This document shows, one piece after another, positions 24,901-39,300 of a DNA stretch of 64,000 nucleotides (position 1 is the first letter of the stretch; every line of letters begins with the position of its first letter). Origin of the DNA: Apiotrichum sp. Y4204. Lineage: Eukaryota > Basidiomycota > Tremellomycetes > Trichosporonales > Trichosporonaceae. The stretch is from positions 1 through 64,000 of the forward strand of contig JAMYHL010000029.1 of assembly GCA_025531455.1 (NCBI GenBank), in the 5' to 3' direction. The position numbers were made by a program, and so were the translations under genes. A model generated the notes under the pieces. It saw only the letters and a program-made list of their open reading frames with translations, searched no databases and was not told where the DNA came from.

Positions 24901-26624
24901 CGAAGCGCGCGGATGAAACTCGCGCCGAAGCCGAGTCTCCGACCAAATGCGACAGCCACGTCGAGAAAGAAAACATCCAGTCTCCCGCCGCCGCTTCTGA
25001 GGCATCAATGGACCAGCACGGGCGTTCAACGTCAATGGATCTCCCTTTCCGCCCCAGTATGGACGCTGTCCAGAGCACACCTCGCCGCAGACATCGCGCG
25101 CACAAGCGCCAGTCGTCGTCTCTCTCCACAGTGTTCGGTAACGACCAGCTGGACTTTTCTCGCCCATCTGACGAGCCGCCCATCGACTATGCTGTCGCCG
25201 GGCCAGTGTTTATGGTCGACTTTGCACGCCCCGCCACTATTATTGACGTCAACTCGACCGAAGCCGCTACTGCCGACCGGGACTGTGCCGAAAGCATTCT
25301 CCGCAGTGCCGCCGTAGCGCGGCAGTTCCTCGGCGACGCCGAAGGCAACAAAGCATGGCTGGCACTAAAGAACAGCTCAGCCTACCTCCGCGCAATGCCG
25401 GGCGGCAGTGGTACTTCGACATCTAGTACCCACGAAACACCGATGGAAACAGCATCAATCCCTCAGACTCCGGTCCACGTTCTAAAGCGCCTCCACGCCA
25501 ACTCGGTTCTGGCCAGTCCTGCGTCCAGCAATACACATGATGGTGGCCGCCCAAGCCACGGTTCTTGCCCCACAGGTAGTATCGCGTCAATGGCGACTGT
25601 CGATACGGCGGGTGTGGAGGAGATGGAGCAGGTCATGGAGATGGACACACCTGCCCGCACTCGCTGGGTTAGCACCCCCACGTCAGGCGTCCACGATGCG
25701 ACTGCCGTGCGCGCCCGTCTGAGCGCGGACGGCTCCGGTGGTTCAGAAACAACTGAGCGGAAGCGCTTCATTTCAAACGCCAGCACCATCTCGGGTACTT
25801 CACGCACTTCGGACTGCACGCTCAACGACGGTACTGAATCGACCGTGTCGGACAGGGGTCCCCCGCCGCTTCCCCCTTTGCCACACTACCTCTCATCGGC
25901 GCCCGGCTACCCCTCTTCGCTCTACATCGCAACACCCAACAACCCAAGCGGATTCTTCCACTCGACAGAATCGCTCGAAGCTGTGCTGGAGCGGTCATTT
26001 GAAGGAGAGGAATACAGCCCGCCCGTTTCCCATGATCCTCCACCTAAGACCACGGTCGCCAGCCTACCAGCCACGGCTACCCTCCGCGGAGGCCTTCCAG
26101 GTCCAGCCACCGGTGCCTTCCGCTCGCGGACTCGTCGGTCGACAGGCACCTTCAGCGTCCACAGCGACGGCGATGCCACATCCCGTGCCACTCGTGGGCA
26201 TGGCTCCACCAACAGTGTACTGGCCAGCGTCGGCAACACGACTTCCACCACAAACACCACAAAGGCCACCATGGGGTCCGGTCGTCTCTTCGACAAGTCG
26301 CTCGGTTTGGGCACCAGAAAGGGCAGCAAGGGCAGCGCAGGCAGTGGCTCCAAAAACAGCATCGGTCCTCTCAGTATGCGCAGCAAGGGCAGCAGTGTCG
26401 CCCCACCGCCCACGACTCTCAAGAAGCGCTCTATCGCTCTCACCAACAACGCCGAAAAGGAAAACATGATGGACCCGCCGATGCGCCCTCACACGGCCCA
26501 CGCATTCCCATACTCGATGCCGTGGGACGAAGAGCCTCAGCCGCAGCGCATTGAGCTGGAAATGCCCAACGTCCGCCGTGGACGTGGTCGCGTTGTACGC
26601 GCGCTGGGCGGGCTGCGTATGTGA
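21993..26624 (+). CDS. Unrecognised large multi-pass membrane protein
   Basis: I do not recognise a family. The reading frame is open throughout, but a 54-nt stretch at 22606-22659 has a GTAAGT donor and an ACATTAG end, so it is probably an intron; splicing gives 1,525 aa. The N-terminal ~170 residues contain about five hydrophobic segments (near 8-30, 59-80, 86-110, 122-146 and 148-168). Two more lie near 612-663. The rest is long, Ser/Thr/Pro-rich and likely disordered and cytoplasmic, with many basic patches. The C-terminus is Arg-rich (RRGRGR). Seven hydrophobic segments could suggest a receptor-like or transporter-like layout, but the spacing, five then two separated by ~440 residues, matches nothing I know. 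The base composition and frame are typical of its neighbours. Confidence 0.7.
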   Translation: MLVHSALPILPILPAVVLLATLAGCAVCFIRATDARPWSRNLPRAFFGLPPRIAPGPRYGLLALVPSVLLALVTGWVAVVHPASSYTDVALALAVTPVPASLAALGLWHLIGDRGHSQRVRRNLASVAMAVLPPLAAALIASLTRSAAGVFSMTTVTALTSVGIVAHAWRQGMQATGRICIAETPLASPLVANEKLEGHDSHFPCKCFFLVCVGWKLRMLTLDDRAHGPREMLSRTNTPVFATGTAINTLEANTIAPNSVPNLSKPNVPPVSPRRTHARTDSMLSELTDPETMPEWSFSFGGGHCGVSRSAHGQRESQLYGLAEVDEESEGHSRDYGHVDDHYGHGYNRPSVGPSVDSHVHPRDTGVGRTLVAANLADTTIDNMTSNVLGPTPYIRDSRHTRDPSTPFANEYSVLATYSPNPFAPLPRGFESLTTLNTLPASSDTLALCNSRTRLSPAPPGGTPRTRNASAATTHTFATDSTGPLTLQLAPFASDSSISLPHMGNAFHAYRVTAETRNALAESTATRAVQPPFSPPKQPKGPKGPRPARVHSSFDDARYSKLVSPVLPSATGFGDLDNHAPLGKYSPSPRSPHRAPLVLSLSPTPGTPLEPTPVQSPLPPSLEPTHDYPHNLWFLAGAETLICYVLAAPLLMTQATTATLTAFTVSLLIPSPLLTLAVFFPRPRSVSLSLTKAESNEMSFENIVLESEGLRATAGSSQVFTPDTPQEPHYVPHMADDLFPLSNIPPYPRPVADRHYPYHAYHLKATLHRPHTVCDGDVPTVAAEWVSSRHAREGLNRLGRLGEMLRPQPALCVMKPPQVKPSAAPSSTVPTSPTKKTQRDIRRQSLIARLRGGIVSMVEKTETRENYDSRPTSTLPLDTRSPTKAHRPKESNNSGSGQSMSDADMSRETDVTEGGGVMAQIEVATRGHRTSSPSFVLAKDGQRVDLMTMEILTNIGCAPLSDSQEECEKAKRADETRAEAESPTKCDSHVEKENIQSPAAASEASMDQHGRSTSMDLPFRPSMDAVQSTPRRRHRAHKRQSSSLSTVFGNDQLDFSRPSDEPPIDYAVAGPVFMVDFARPATIIDVNSTEAATADRDCAESILRSAAVARQFLGDAEGNKAWLALKNSSAYLRAMPGGSGTSTSSTHETPMETASIPQTPVHVLKRLHANSVLASPASSNTHDGGRPSHGSCPTGSIASMATVDTAGVEEMEQVMEMDTPARTRWVSTPTSGVHDATAVRARLSADGSGGSETTERKRFISNASTISGTSRTSDCTLNDGTESTVSDRGPPPLPPLPHYLSSAPGYPSSLYIATPNNPSGFFHSTESLEAVLERSFEGEEYSPPVSHDPPPKTTVASLPATATLRGGLPGPATGAFRSRTRRSTGTFSVHSDGDATSRATRGHGSTNSVLASVGNTTSTTNTTKATMGSGRLFDKSLGLGTRKGSKGSAGSGSKNSIGPLSMRSKGSSVAPPPTTLKKRSIALTNNAEKENMMDPPMRPHTAHAFPYSMPWDEEPQPQRIELEMPNVRRGRGRVVRALGGLRM

Positions 26625-26903
26625 TCACTCAGTGGCCATACATGCTCCCCTCAAATCCCAAGACAATCATCATCTGGCAATGAACGACCTTTAAACTGAA
26701 CGAACTGATAATCAATGATCGAGTCATGACATCTTCAAGAAGCGCATGCTCGCTGGCGAGCTCTTTGCCATCTACTCGTGGTATCGCGACCCGACACCCC
26801 AACATCCCACGCTTCATTCATGCTCAATACAATCTGTGTATGCACTTATGACATGTTTCAGTAGATTGACTGCAGTTATCAAGATATTCATATGTTTCTA
26901 CAT

Positions 26904-29900
26904 CTAGAACCACTTCTCCTTAAGTGTTTTCCGCGCCACCGCGGGCTTTGCGACGACAACACCGACGGTGAGAGCGGCAAGCGTCAGCAGGAGCTGGAGC
27001 TTGTTGAACCCTGATCCGAGAATATCAAACGTGCCACTGGGTTGGATAGCGGCCGTGCAGAACAGATCCGTGCCGTACGCGAAGAGAAGGGACGTCGACT
27101 CGAGTAGAGTCGGTGCTGTTGTGAGGCGTTTGATCCCGACGAGCGGATAGCGGTGGCTCACGACCGCGGCGGGCGCGTACGGAATGAGCGGGTTGTAGGG
27201 GACGAGCATCTCCTCCTCGTCCGCCTTTGTCGGCTTGCCCATCGGGCGGCGGGGGTCGAGAAGGCGGCGCGAGAGCATCGCTACCTGCCCTTCATCGTTG
27301 ACATAGACGAGATCCTTTGCCGCCACGCCAAACTTGGACGTGGTGAATGCAAGCGCCGAGACAGACGTCGGGAGGATGTACGTCTGCTCCGCGACGCTGA
27401 CGTTGGGCCTGTCCGTCATGGTCGACGCGCCGGCGCTCTCCCTCGTGTTGTCGTACAACTCGACCGAGGCGAGGCGCCAGCCCGGGGTCGAGTCAGGTGC
27501 CCCGTCGAGCCATGTGTACACGAGCCAGTTCTCCACCATAGCGGCGTGCACGTTCTTGCCGACGACGTGCGGGATCTCGGCCTCGTAGATTGTCGTGCCG
27601 GTCGTCGTGTCGAGGACGGTGATGTGGCCAATGTTCTTGAGCGGCGAGACGGTGCTCACGACCTCGAGGTGGGGGTTAAGATACTTGTACAGCACGTCCT
27701 TGTTGCCGAGCGCGCGGCCGTAGCTCGCAGTCGGAGCGGGCGTGAGCGGCGCAACGTCAAGGACGACCTGGGCATGAAAGGGGCGCGTCCACAACTGCGT
27801 GGTGCGGAACACAAAGTCGTCCTGCAGCTTGCCCACAGCGTAACCGCTGAGAGCCGTGCCCTCGACCTCGTACTCCAGAACAGAGTAGAAGAGCCGCGAG
27901 CTTGTTGCCATCGCCTCGATTGCCCTGGCAATCTTCTTGCACCGCGGGAAGATGTGCAGCTGGTCGGACTCGTCGACGACGGCCACGACGCGGTTCTTAG
28001 TGCAGCAGTGCGTGAACGGCAGGAGGAAGGCCGTCTTGACACGGTCCCCGAATAGCTCCTTGCCCGCCGGGACATCGAAGTCTGGGTGCTTGTCACCGGC
28101 CACAACACCCGTCCGCGCATCGACGTGGTAGCCCACTGTAGCGCTCCGCCTGTTCCACGTACGGTCTGCAATCACGGCAACTTGAGGGTTGCCTGCCTCT
28201 GTGCTGTTGCGAGTGACAAAGACGTGGCTGACCTTGAGGTCAGCGCCGTCCTGCGAAAAGAAGCCGAGTGGGCTGCGCCACATGATGCGGCCCGTGTCGG
28301 GGCTGATGCCGAATGCTTGTCCATGGTGCGTCACAGCAACCACGATCCTCCGCAAATTCGCAAGCTCGTCCTCGACAGAGAGACTCCGAACGTCCGAGGC
28401 GGAGAGGGCAGGCTTAGCAGAGAGCGTAGAGAAAATGAATGTGGGGAGGTCCTGATCGTCAGCTGAGGCTACGAGACTTGTTACAAACCTTGAGCTCGAC
28501 GATGTGCCGCGCCAAACGGCCAATAAAAGTTTCCTCCTCCATGACCTCCAGCGCCTCCTCCGTCTCCGGCTTGCCAAGGTCCACAAAGTGCACGCCCGCG
28601 AGGTTGGTGAGGTCCTCGTGGCGCGTCCATTTTAGTGCCTCGGGACCGGTACACTGGAAGCAGTGCATGCCGACGGCACCAGTTGCAGTGGTGTACACTA
28701 GGTTGGGGATGCCATTAGAGCTCGCAATCACGATGTGGCGGACCACGGTGTGGGGACCGAGGGACGAGATGTTGATACTCGTCGTGGTCGTGCCATCGCG
28801 CAGCACCGCAAGCGTGCTTTGCACCCAAGCTTTCTCCGCGGATGAATACGCGACTTGGCTAAAGGTTGCCTTGTGTGCCGGGTCGACACCAACGCGGCCC
28901 GCGTACACTGGTGCGCCCCTCTTCATCTCCTTGGAGTTTTCAAAGAAAGCAACAACACGTGCCTCTTCATTGATCTCCACAAGGGCGGCACCTCCGCCTT
29001 CCAGCTCGGCAACAATGTAACCGTCAGCCGTGGTCCCGACGTCAATGATGCGCTTATACCGGTCGCCCTGAACTTCTCCGGGGAGGGCATCGACCGTCTG
29101 CGTCTCTTTGCCATCGAGACCGATGAATGTGACGCGCACACGGCCAAACTCAGCCCACACCGCCGCGTGCCCAAGCCCGTCGGCGCGGCGGACAAGCAGC
29201 GTGTTGTCATACTTGGTATGGCTCGTAATCATGACAATGTCTGTCATGGGGAAGACCTTCTCAAAGTCAAGAACCATGTAGATAGCAGCGGCGGTGAACT
29301 GCGTCGAAAATCCAATAGCGATCAGTTTGCCCTTCTCGGCGTCGACGCCGATCTGGGTAAATGTGTTGCTGTGTCCGCCGGGCGGGAACTCCCACGACCA
29401 GGCTTGCTCACCCGTCTTGCGTGCGAGCTTTGTCACGCGGCGCCCACCGGAGAGCACGACGACCCAGTCTCCGGAATAGGTAGCGTGCGTCCCCACCCAT
29501 GCGGGGTCTCCGGGGCGCGATACATCATCGGGCGTGTGGTACTCCCAGCGCAGGGTGCCACTCCGGCCCTTGAACATGCGCGCTGTTGATGCGCCAGAGC
29601 CAGAGAGGAGGAGGACATCTGTGGAAAGTGAGTGAAACTCTCTACAAAGGTACAGTCCACGTGACAAGAGAAGTATTGGAGGGTAGCTATCCTACTTGGC
29701 TCTCAATGAGGCCGTAGTAAGGACCACCTCGAGAATCGTCATGCAGCCCAACCAAAGTCGCAAGAGATATCCCAGAGAGCCTCGACCACAACGACTTACC
29801 ATTACCATCAACGTAAAATCCAGCTAGCGGATCGCTTTCGGGGAACTGATGCCTCCAGCCTGTGTGTCAGTGTGATGAAAGAGCCGCTCAGCAGCAGTTG

Positions 29901-30201
29901 GCAGCTTTTGGCACGGCCGCACATCGGGCGGCTGACACTCACGGATCTCGCCATTCTTATCCAGCGCGGCGAATACATTCTTCTCCGTGATGGCAAACAC
30001 AACATCTCCAGCAGCCTGCGGCGCCGCTGAGGGTGGGTACGTGATCGGCGTGCCGATCAGCGCGGTGTGCCAGTCAACCTTGCCAACGAGATCTTGCTGA
30101 AGTGCCGTTGCGGAAGGGAGGAAAACGAGAGAAAACAAGCTATATAAGGAGAGGACGGGCATGAGGCACGCCAAAAATGCGGCCGGACGGGAGGCGCGCA
30201 T
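26904..30201 (-). CDS. EMC1: ER membrane protein complex subunit 1
   Basis: This is the largest luminal subunit of the EMC insertase, which inserts tail-anchored and multi-pass proteins into the ER membrane. Minus-strand exons are 30201-29943, 29859-29800, 29618-28489 and 28451-26904, giving 998 aa, close to the human length. An N-terminal signal peptide (about residues 1-35) precedes DLVGKVDWHTALIG, the family start. PQQ-like propeller blocks follow: FAALDKNGEIRWRHQFP and FYVDGNDVLLLSGSG span the first two junctions. One transmembrane helix lies near the C-terminus, then a short basic tail ending KEKWF. Introns are 83, 181 and 37 nt. The 60-nt exon 2 is supported by the continuous conserved sequence it creates. 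The gene is convergent with the membrane-protein gene and lies upstream, in tandem, of SNF1's 3' end. Confidence 0.93.
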
Positions 30202-30506
30202 GGTGCCAAAATGCTATGTGGATGGGGCCGAGATGGGATCGTGTTGAGAGAGAGTAGGTGCTGTTCAAAGAGATGACTCGTGGATCGTGGAGGACGCCAG
30301 TGGACCTCCACATCCGGTGTGGCCGTGACAGAGTGGTTCATTCCTGGCCCACGCACGCGTCATTGCCTCCCCCAAGAGCCAAGTAAACAAGTAACAACCT
30401 TGTCGTCATACAGTATGTGCTCAGTGTGGTCATCCATTCAGTGTTCTCTTCCACACATCCAGACAACGCATAAAAGCTACAAACCAATCTATACACTGTT
30501 GACAAG
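30202..30506. other. Spacer between EMC1 start and SNF1 stop
   Basis: About 305 bases hold the SNF1 3' UTR and the EMC1 promoter, read on the minus strand. No gene is visible. Confidence 0.5.
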
Positions 30507-32998
<2,492 letters not shown>

Positions 32999-33624
32999 GT
33001 CTGACAGTACGACAGTGGACCTGGTGGGGCAAGGAGAAGGAGGATTGGTTGTGAGTTGGGGGGCTTTGGGGACGCGAGTGGATGCGTGATGCTAGCAGCT
33101 GGTGGTGGCGATGAGCTGAAGCTGACGGGGGCTGACAGTGGTGGTTGTGTTGTTAGTGGTGGGTGGTAATGAAGGGAATGATGGTGGTTGTGGATGGGAT
33201 GGGCTGGAGAGCACAAAGAGTACCGGCTAGTACAGCGTACAGTGGTGGTGGATGGATGACGGGCTGTTGTGGGTATAGTAGAGAGGGGGGGCGGCAAAGG
33301 GGGGGTGCCGGGGCACGCGCAGAAGCCGTGAATGAGCGCTGAGCGCAACAGTGTGAGACGCCAACGACCAGAGCAACCCAAAAGGCCAACAGACAAGCCA
33401 GCCAACCACGACGACCACCCCGTCAGCCAGAGGGGGGAGAGGGCCAAGGATGGTGACGATATACCCATTTACAGTTACCCATCAACACCAAACACCATCC
33501 AAATGGGGGGGCGTATAGGGTGTGGAGAGTTTGCCACTACAAAATGAACTAATCTGCACTAGCTAAGGCATGAGATCCAATTAGATTACCGTATTTCAAT
33601 ACAAATCAAGTCGATACAACTCAA

Positions 33625-33660
33625 AACAAATCAAATCAAATCAAATCAAATCAAATCAAG
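33625..33660. repeat. (CAAAT)n pentanucleotide microsatellite
   Basis: About seven copies of CAAAT in a row, in the SNF1/GAL83 intergenic region. Confidence 0.9.
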
Positions 33661-34036
33661 AAAAATCAGCCCTAATCTACTGCACACACAGAGGTCCCCC
33701 CCTACTACGGTCCCCCCCTACTACCTCATTTGTATTCACTGTCAACCCTATCAGAACGCAGATTACCGCAACAAGCAAGCGGATAAGAATCCTCCCTCCT
33801 CTGCTGCGCCCCCCCGCTTCTGCGTTATCTCCCTGCCTCTTCTGCCGTCCTGCCTCCCTCTGCTCCCCTCTGCTCCCACACCTTGCCCCAGAGGGTCCTC
33901 CACTGTACCACTGTGGGTGATTCCCATTTGCTGGCTGGCACACGCACTGCAACGACACTGCGTAGTGCTGGATACTGTACACTGTACACTGTACTCTGGC
34001 ACAATGGGTCATACAAGACAACTGCAACTGACTGTC

Positions 34037-34073
34037 CACACACACATACACACACATACACACACACACACAA
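34037..34073. repeat. CA-rich microsatellite with TA interruptions
   Basis: A CACACATA-type repeat ends about 115 bases before the GAL83 start codon. Confidence 0.85.
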
Positions 34074-34187
34074 GAGGACATACTCGCAGTCTCATCGAGT
34101 CATTATCAACCCACCGACGCACAGAACAAACGACTAGCTCATCGCAACACTACTTATCATCTTCAGCCTCCCGTCTTCATAGCAAGC

Positions 34188-35958
34188 ATGGGCAACACCC
34201 CGTCCCACGGACACGGCTCACCCTCAGGCCGCGGAACTGGTGGTGGAGACACTCATTCACCAGGCGGGAGCGGCCTCGGTCGCGCTTCCTCGACATCGCG
34301 GCGACACGCTCCCAACCTCCGTCTCCCGATGCCCCAGCGCACAGCAGCCGGCACCAGCGGCAGCAGCGGAGGCACTCACATCTCGCCCCAATCATCAAAC
34401 CCCACCTCGCCGTCGACGGCGCGTCCAGGATCTCCGAGGCGACGCAAGTCTCTCGAGCTGCCTGATCTCAACAAGCTGTCCTTCACACCAGCCGCACCGG
34501 TGCCCACCACATCGACAACCACCACCAACCATCTCGCAGCATCAGCCCCCACGGTCGGTGGCTTATCGGCGTCGGCTCCGCAAACGCGTAACTGGAAGCA
34601 AACGCTTGGCGGTCATGTCTCCCCGACTGTGAGCAAGACCGGGGCCACGCCACTGGGGAAGCCAGAGATCACTGTCGTTCCTGTCAACGACAACTCGACC
34701 TACTTCCCCAGTCAGCCTATTCCCATTCGGTCGCCACGAGGGGGGCCAAATGACCTTCCTCCCGAGCGAGTAACGGCGACGCGCCGCGTCGATGTCCGTC
34801 CGGTTGACACGCCGGTTCGCACGGGTCTTACCCCCCCGCCGCCAACAGTATCCACTACCCCGCATCCCGATCCATCAGCCGGAGAGTCGGGGGACAAGGA
34901 CAAGGACGGACTCGTTGACGTGCCACTGCAGTGGAACGGCGGGGGCAAGCAGGTTTACGTCACTGGTAACTTTGCGGACAACTGGCGGGGGCGCATCAAG
35001 TTGAAGAAGAGCACACACGACTTCAACACCGTCCTCCGTCTCGCCCCCGGCCAGTACCGTCTAAAGTTTATTGTGGACGAGAGCTGGCGCTGCTCTAAGG
35101 CCATCCCGACCGCCACTGACGACGATGGAACGCTTGTAAACTACATCGAGGTCGAGGCTCCTAAGAACGACTCCGAGCTGCAGGCTGAGTGGGCAATGGA
35201 CAAGAAGCCGACTCGCAAAGCAGAGGACATGGACGACTCGCAGTGGACCTCGGACCTGCCTGCTCCACTCGTGCTGTATCAGGTAGGTCGTTTTGACTAC
35301 TGCAAGGCTGACATCCCAAGTACCTCGAGGAGCTGCCCCAGATGTTCGCCCCCGAAGTGCTCAAACAGTACGTTAGCACAACACCATACTTCTCCCCGGT
35401 TCCCAAGCCACCGCAGCTTCCGCGTATTCTCGAGAAGGTCATTCTCAACCCCGACCCCCAGCGGCGCCCCGACCCGGTCGATCCAACGCAGCACGTCACA
35501 ACGGATGACAATGCGATTCTTCCCGTAAGTGACAGCCGCAGTCTGAAAAAAGCTGCCAGTAGAGAAATCGGGAATGGGGTTGAACGTGATCCTCCGACAT
35601 GACATCTGACAACAGACACCAACTCACACCGTCCTTGGCCACCTGATGGCGAGTGCCAGTGAGTGGCTTCACGGCTTAACATTCCACAATATGCTAACAT
35701 AGAAGTCAAGAACGGCACGCTAGGTGTCGCCACCTCGACGCGGTACCGGAAAAAGTACTGCACGACCATTTTCTTCCGCTCTTCCTCTCCAACGTATGTT
35801 CCAGCCATACCCGGTTACAGCCTTATCTGGCGCTGACGTGCAGGTCGCAGGACCCTCCCCCGGTGGGCGAGGACGAGCTCGACACGTCCAACACGCCCAA
35901 CGCGCCCAAGGCTACTGCGCCAGCGGCACCTGCGCCGCCCGCACCAGCACAACAGTAA
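34188..35958 (+). CDS. GAL83: SNF1/AMPK complex beta subunit
   Basis: It is the scaffold joining the SNF1 alpha and gamma subunits and directing their location and substrates. Exons are 34188-35282, 35321-35524, 35616-35658, 35706-35793 and 35844-35958, giving 514 aa. The N-terminus MGNTPS fits an N-myristoylation signal (Gly2, Ser6). Residues ~15-240 are Ser/Pro-rich. A CBM48 glycogen-binding domain spans about 242-322 (VPLQWNGGGKQVYVTGNF, then PGQYRLKFIVD). The C-terminal ASC domain begins near LPAPLVLYQYLEELP and includes TVLGHLMASAIKNGTLGVA and TRYRKKYCTTIFF, which bind alpha and gamma. Exon 3 is only 43 nt. The exon 4 acceptor is a tandem AG (35702 or 35705); the second restores the conserved IKNG. 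A Pro/Ala-rich tail follows. It is a single beta gene in this window. Confidence 0.94.
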
Positions 35959-36321
35959 CTTGTACCCCTTCCCTTCCGTTGTCTGTCTTGTACGTAGTAG
36001 TGGCGCAATGCGATCCAGTATTCGTTAGCAGACATGGGGCAGAACGTTGCATGCTTGGATGAGGTGTTGCACTTTGTAGGACAGTCCTTGGCGGTCAATC
36101 GTCCTCACGTTGCTATGACCACAAGTGCTTAGTGTCATACTGCAATACGATCTGTTTCCTCACCCTATGTACCCAAGACGATCCTGCTTGCACTCAGGCG
36201 CCTCAGCTCAGGCAAGCTGCCTATAACGCGTGCTCATCACATGCATCTCGAGGCACGGCAAGACGCGCGGCATCCGGCATCTCGACATATAAGATCATCC
36301 CACTACAATACTGAACGGCCG
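35959..36321. other. Convergent spacer GAL83 / NST1
   Basis: About 360 bases between two stop codons. No gene is seen; it should hold both 3' UTRs. Confidence 0.5.
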
Positions 36322-39300
36322 CTAATGGTGCGGCTGAGGAGGCCCGAACAGGCTGGACGAATAGGCCCCGTGCGACGAGTGCGGCGACGCATGACCGTAC
36401 TGGGCGGCGGCACCGGGCGGGCCGAAGCCGGGAGGGCGGCGTGGGGCTTCACCAATGGGCGGTACGCCCACAGCAGCGCTACCGGCTGGGGTGCCTCCAA
36501 CAGCGCCAACACCACCGGGGAGACCGACACCACCAAAGTCAGGTGCTATCGAGCTGCTCGCACTGACGGCGGAAACGGGTCCAGAGACCGGAGACGGCGC
36601 GCCAAAGCTGCGGCTCCACGGGGACGACATGGAGGCTGTACTGTCAATGCCCCAAATGGAAGGCGGTGCGGCCGACCACCGGCCAGCACCAGGGGCCTGC
36701 GGCATCTTCCAGCCCGCACCAGAAGGAGGGAGTGGTGCCCGACGCGCTGCCGGCGGGACGATTTCGTCATCGGCAGCGCCGAGGGCGGCAGAACCCAACA
36801 CCCTGTCCGGCTGACTGGGGGATGTGCCACGCGGGGCACCCGCGCCGGGGGCATGATCAAACGTCGGGCGCGAGCCGATAGGGCCGGGGGTGCCGATGGG
36901 GTCAGAGTGCCCATCGAGCCTGCCCATGACGAAGGGGTCCGAATCGACGTCGCTGTACAGCGAGGTCGGCTGGGAGGGGACACGCTGGCCGATTGGAGGT
37001 GGGGCAGGTCCACCAGGGGCGCGGAATGGGTCTTCAGTCGAGCCGACACGTGCAGGACCCTTGGGGTACCCGAGCGACCCACGCTCGAAGTCGAAAGCGG
37101 ACTCTGGAGGCGCACCATATCCCCTGGGCACGGCACTTGGAGATGCTGACAGTGAGTTTGGCAACAACGGTTGACCACCGTTGCTCGGCGGAGCGGCGAA
37201 CACAGGCGACTGTCCCGGGAACGGAGGGCGACCACCGAAACCCCCCTGGACAAATGCGCCAGGCGCAGACGGGCGTGCATTGAACGCGGCCATGCCAGGT
37301 GTCGGCTGATTGAAGTAGGGGGGCTGCGGCGTCTTTGGCGGACCACGAACACTAGGGCCGGGGCGGACAGATCCTGGCGTCGGCGGTGACGAGATAAGAG
37401 GCGTCGTGCCCGGCGGGCTGGGTCCAGCATTGCGCGCGGTCGGTGACATTGCGGTCGAAACCTTGGGACGGCCCATGCCTGGTGGGGGCGGGCGGATGGC
37501 AGATCCGCTAGCCTTGGCCCTCTCAGCAGCAGCTCTCTCGGCAGCGGCTTTTTCAGCAGCGGCACGCTCACGTGCTGCCTGCTGGGCAGCAATAATCTTC
37601 TTCTGCTCAGCGGCTTCACGTTCGCGGCGCGCAGCCTCGTCGCGGCGCTGCCTCTCAAGACGCTCCACCTCGACCTTGGCTAAACGTTCCTTTTCAGCCT
37701 TTTCACGAGCCTCCCTTGCGACGCGTTCCTTCTCGGCGCGCTCCTTGGCAACCCGTTCGCGTTCCTCCTTCTCGCGTCGTTCCTTCTCTCGAGCTTCGCG
37801 CTCGCGTGCTTCACGTTCCTTCCTGATCTTCTCCTCGCGCTCGCGCTTTCGGCGTGCTGCTTCCTCCTCGCGAGCCCGTTCCTCCTCCTGCCGCTTGCGC
37901 CGTTCGGCCTCCTTTCGCACGGCCTCCTCTTGGGCTGCACGCTTCGCTGCCTCGCGGCGCGCACGCTCCTCTTCCTGTCGTTTGGCACGCTCACGCGCAT
38001 CCTCTTGAGCCTTGAGTTTGGCGAGACGCTGTTCCTCGGCAAGCTGGGCATCGCGGGCCGCCCGTTCTTCATCCTGGCGTTGCTTCTGAGCCCTGACGGT
38101 CAGCGAACATGGATATCTGAGCTGACTCACCTCTTTTTATCCTTCTTGCGCTGCGCTTCCTTGGCCTTCTTCTCTTCACGAGCGCGTTTGTTGTCTTCCT
38201 CCATGTCAAGCTCGCGGAGCAGTTGCTCCTCGCGCTCCTTAGCAACGCGCTCGCGGTACGCCTGAAGGACACGCTGCTCGAACATGCGCGATGCAAAGAT
38301 CGCAAACATTCGTTTACCGTCCTCGAGACGCTGGGCTTCAGAAATGGACTCGTCGTCGTCGTCCTCATCCTCGTCCGTCTCCTCCTGCAGTTCGCGCGCG
38401 TTGATCTCCTCCCGCGCGACACGCTTAACGGCCAGCTGCTCCATCATTTCCAGGAACTTTGCCCCATCGTTCTTCAGCATATCGTCAGCAACGGTGAGGA
38501 CGCCCTTTATCGTCGCGAGACCGGAGCCGAATCCGTAAAAGTCGTCAGCGCCCTCGGGTCTGGGCGTGACAGACTTTGTAGATTTGCTGCGCGGAGCGTA
38601 GTCTGCTTCAGCTTCGTCCGAAGCGAGCTCTTCGTCGTCCAACTCCTCCTCGTCCTCATAATCGTCCTCATCATCGTAGTCATCGCTTTCGTCGATACTT
38701 GGATGTTGGGCAGGGTTTGGAGCGAGATGGTCGAGCTTGAGAAGCTGTCCGCTGGAGTCGAGCTCAACACTGCCAGGGAAGGGCCCTGCACCTGGCGGAC
38801 GAGGGAAATCGTCGCTCGCGATGGCTGCCCGCTGATGCTGAGTATACCGTTCGAGCTCGAGGTAATACTGCTCGTAGAGCTGGTCGAGCTCCGTCTCGAT
38901 GTTGACCTTCTTCCTCCCGCACACCGCACAGCCACACGAGTGCCGCTGCTGCTCCTTCATTCGTCGAAGGACCGCGTCCTTTTCAATCTGGAGGAGGTCA
39001 CGCCGCTCAGCCTCGTTAAGCCCAAGCCAGAACTGAGTAATGCTCTCGCGCTCTTCAGGTGAAGCAGTCGTCCAGACCTTCGCAGGAGGAGTAGCCGCTG
39101 CCGCCTTGCCCTTACTGGAGGTTTTGGATGGCGGTGGGTGTGAGTGAGTGTGATGCGTATGGCTCGTGGCAGACACAGGTGCCTTGCCGGCCGCACGCAT
39201 CGACCGCACCATGCTTGGGGGGGGTTGAGGGATGTGAGGCATCGGCTGTTTGCCAGCTGCGCGCGAGCTCGGAGGAGGTTGTGTGGGAGCTGTGGTACCG

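Larger units (their letters stand above)
32999..34187. promoter_or_regulatory. Shared divergent promoter SNF1 / GAL83
   Basis: This 1.19 kb region lies between the start codons of two subunits of one kinase complex. It contains an AAATC microsatellite (33625-33660), two near-identical GGTCCCCCCCTACTAC units (around 33693-33724) each holding a CCCCT core, and CA repeats just before GAL83. Whether these are regulatory is inference. Confidence 0.5.

Noticed and set aside
27153..28055. 300-codon open frame on the plus strand
   Set aside because: It lies antisense to conserved EMC1 exon 4. Its Arg/Val-rich composition is the mirror of EMC1 codons; no domain or splice signal supports it.
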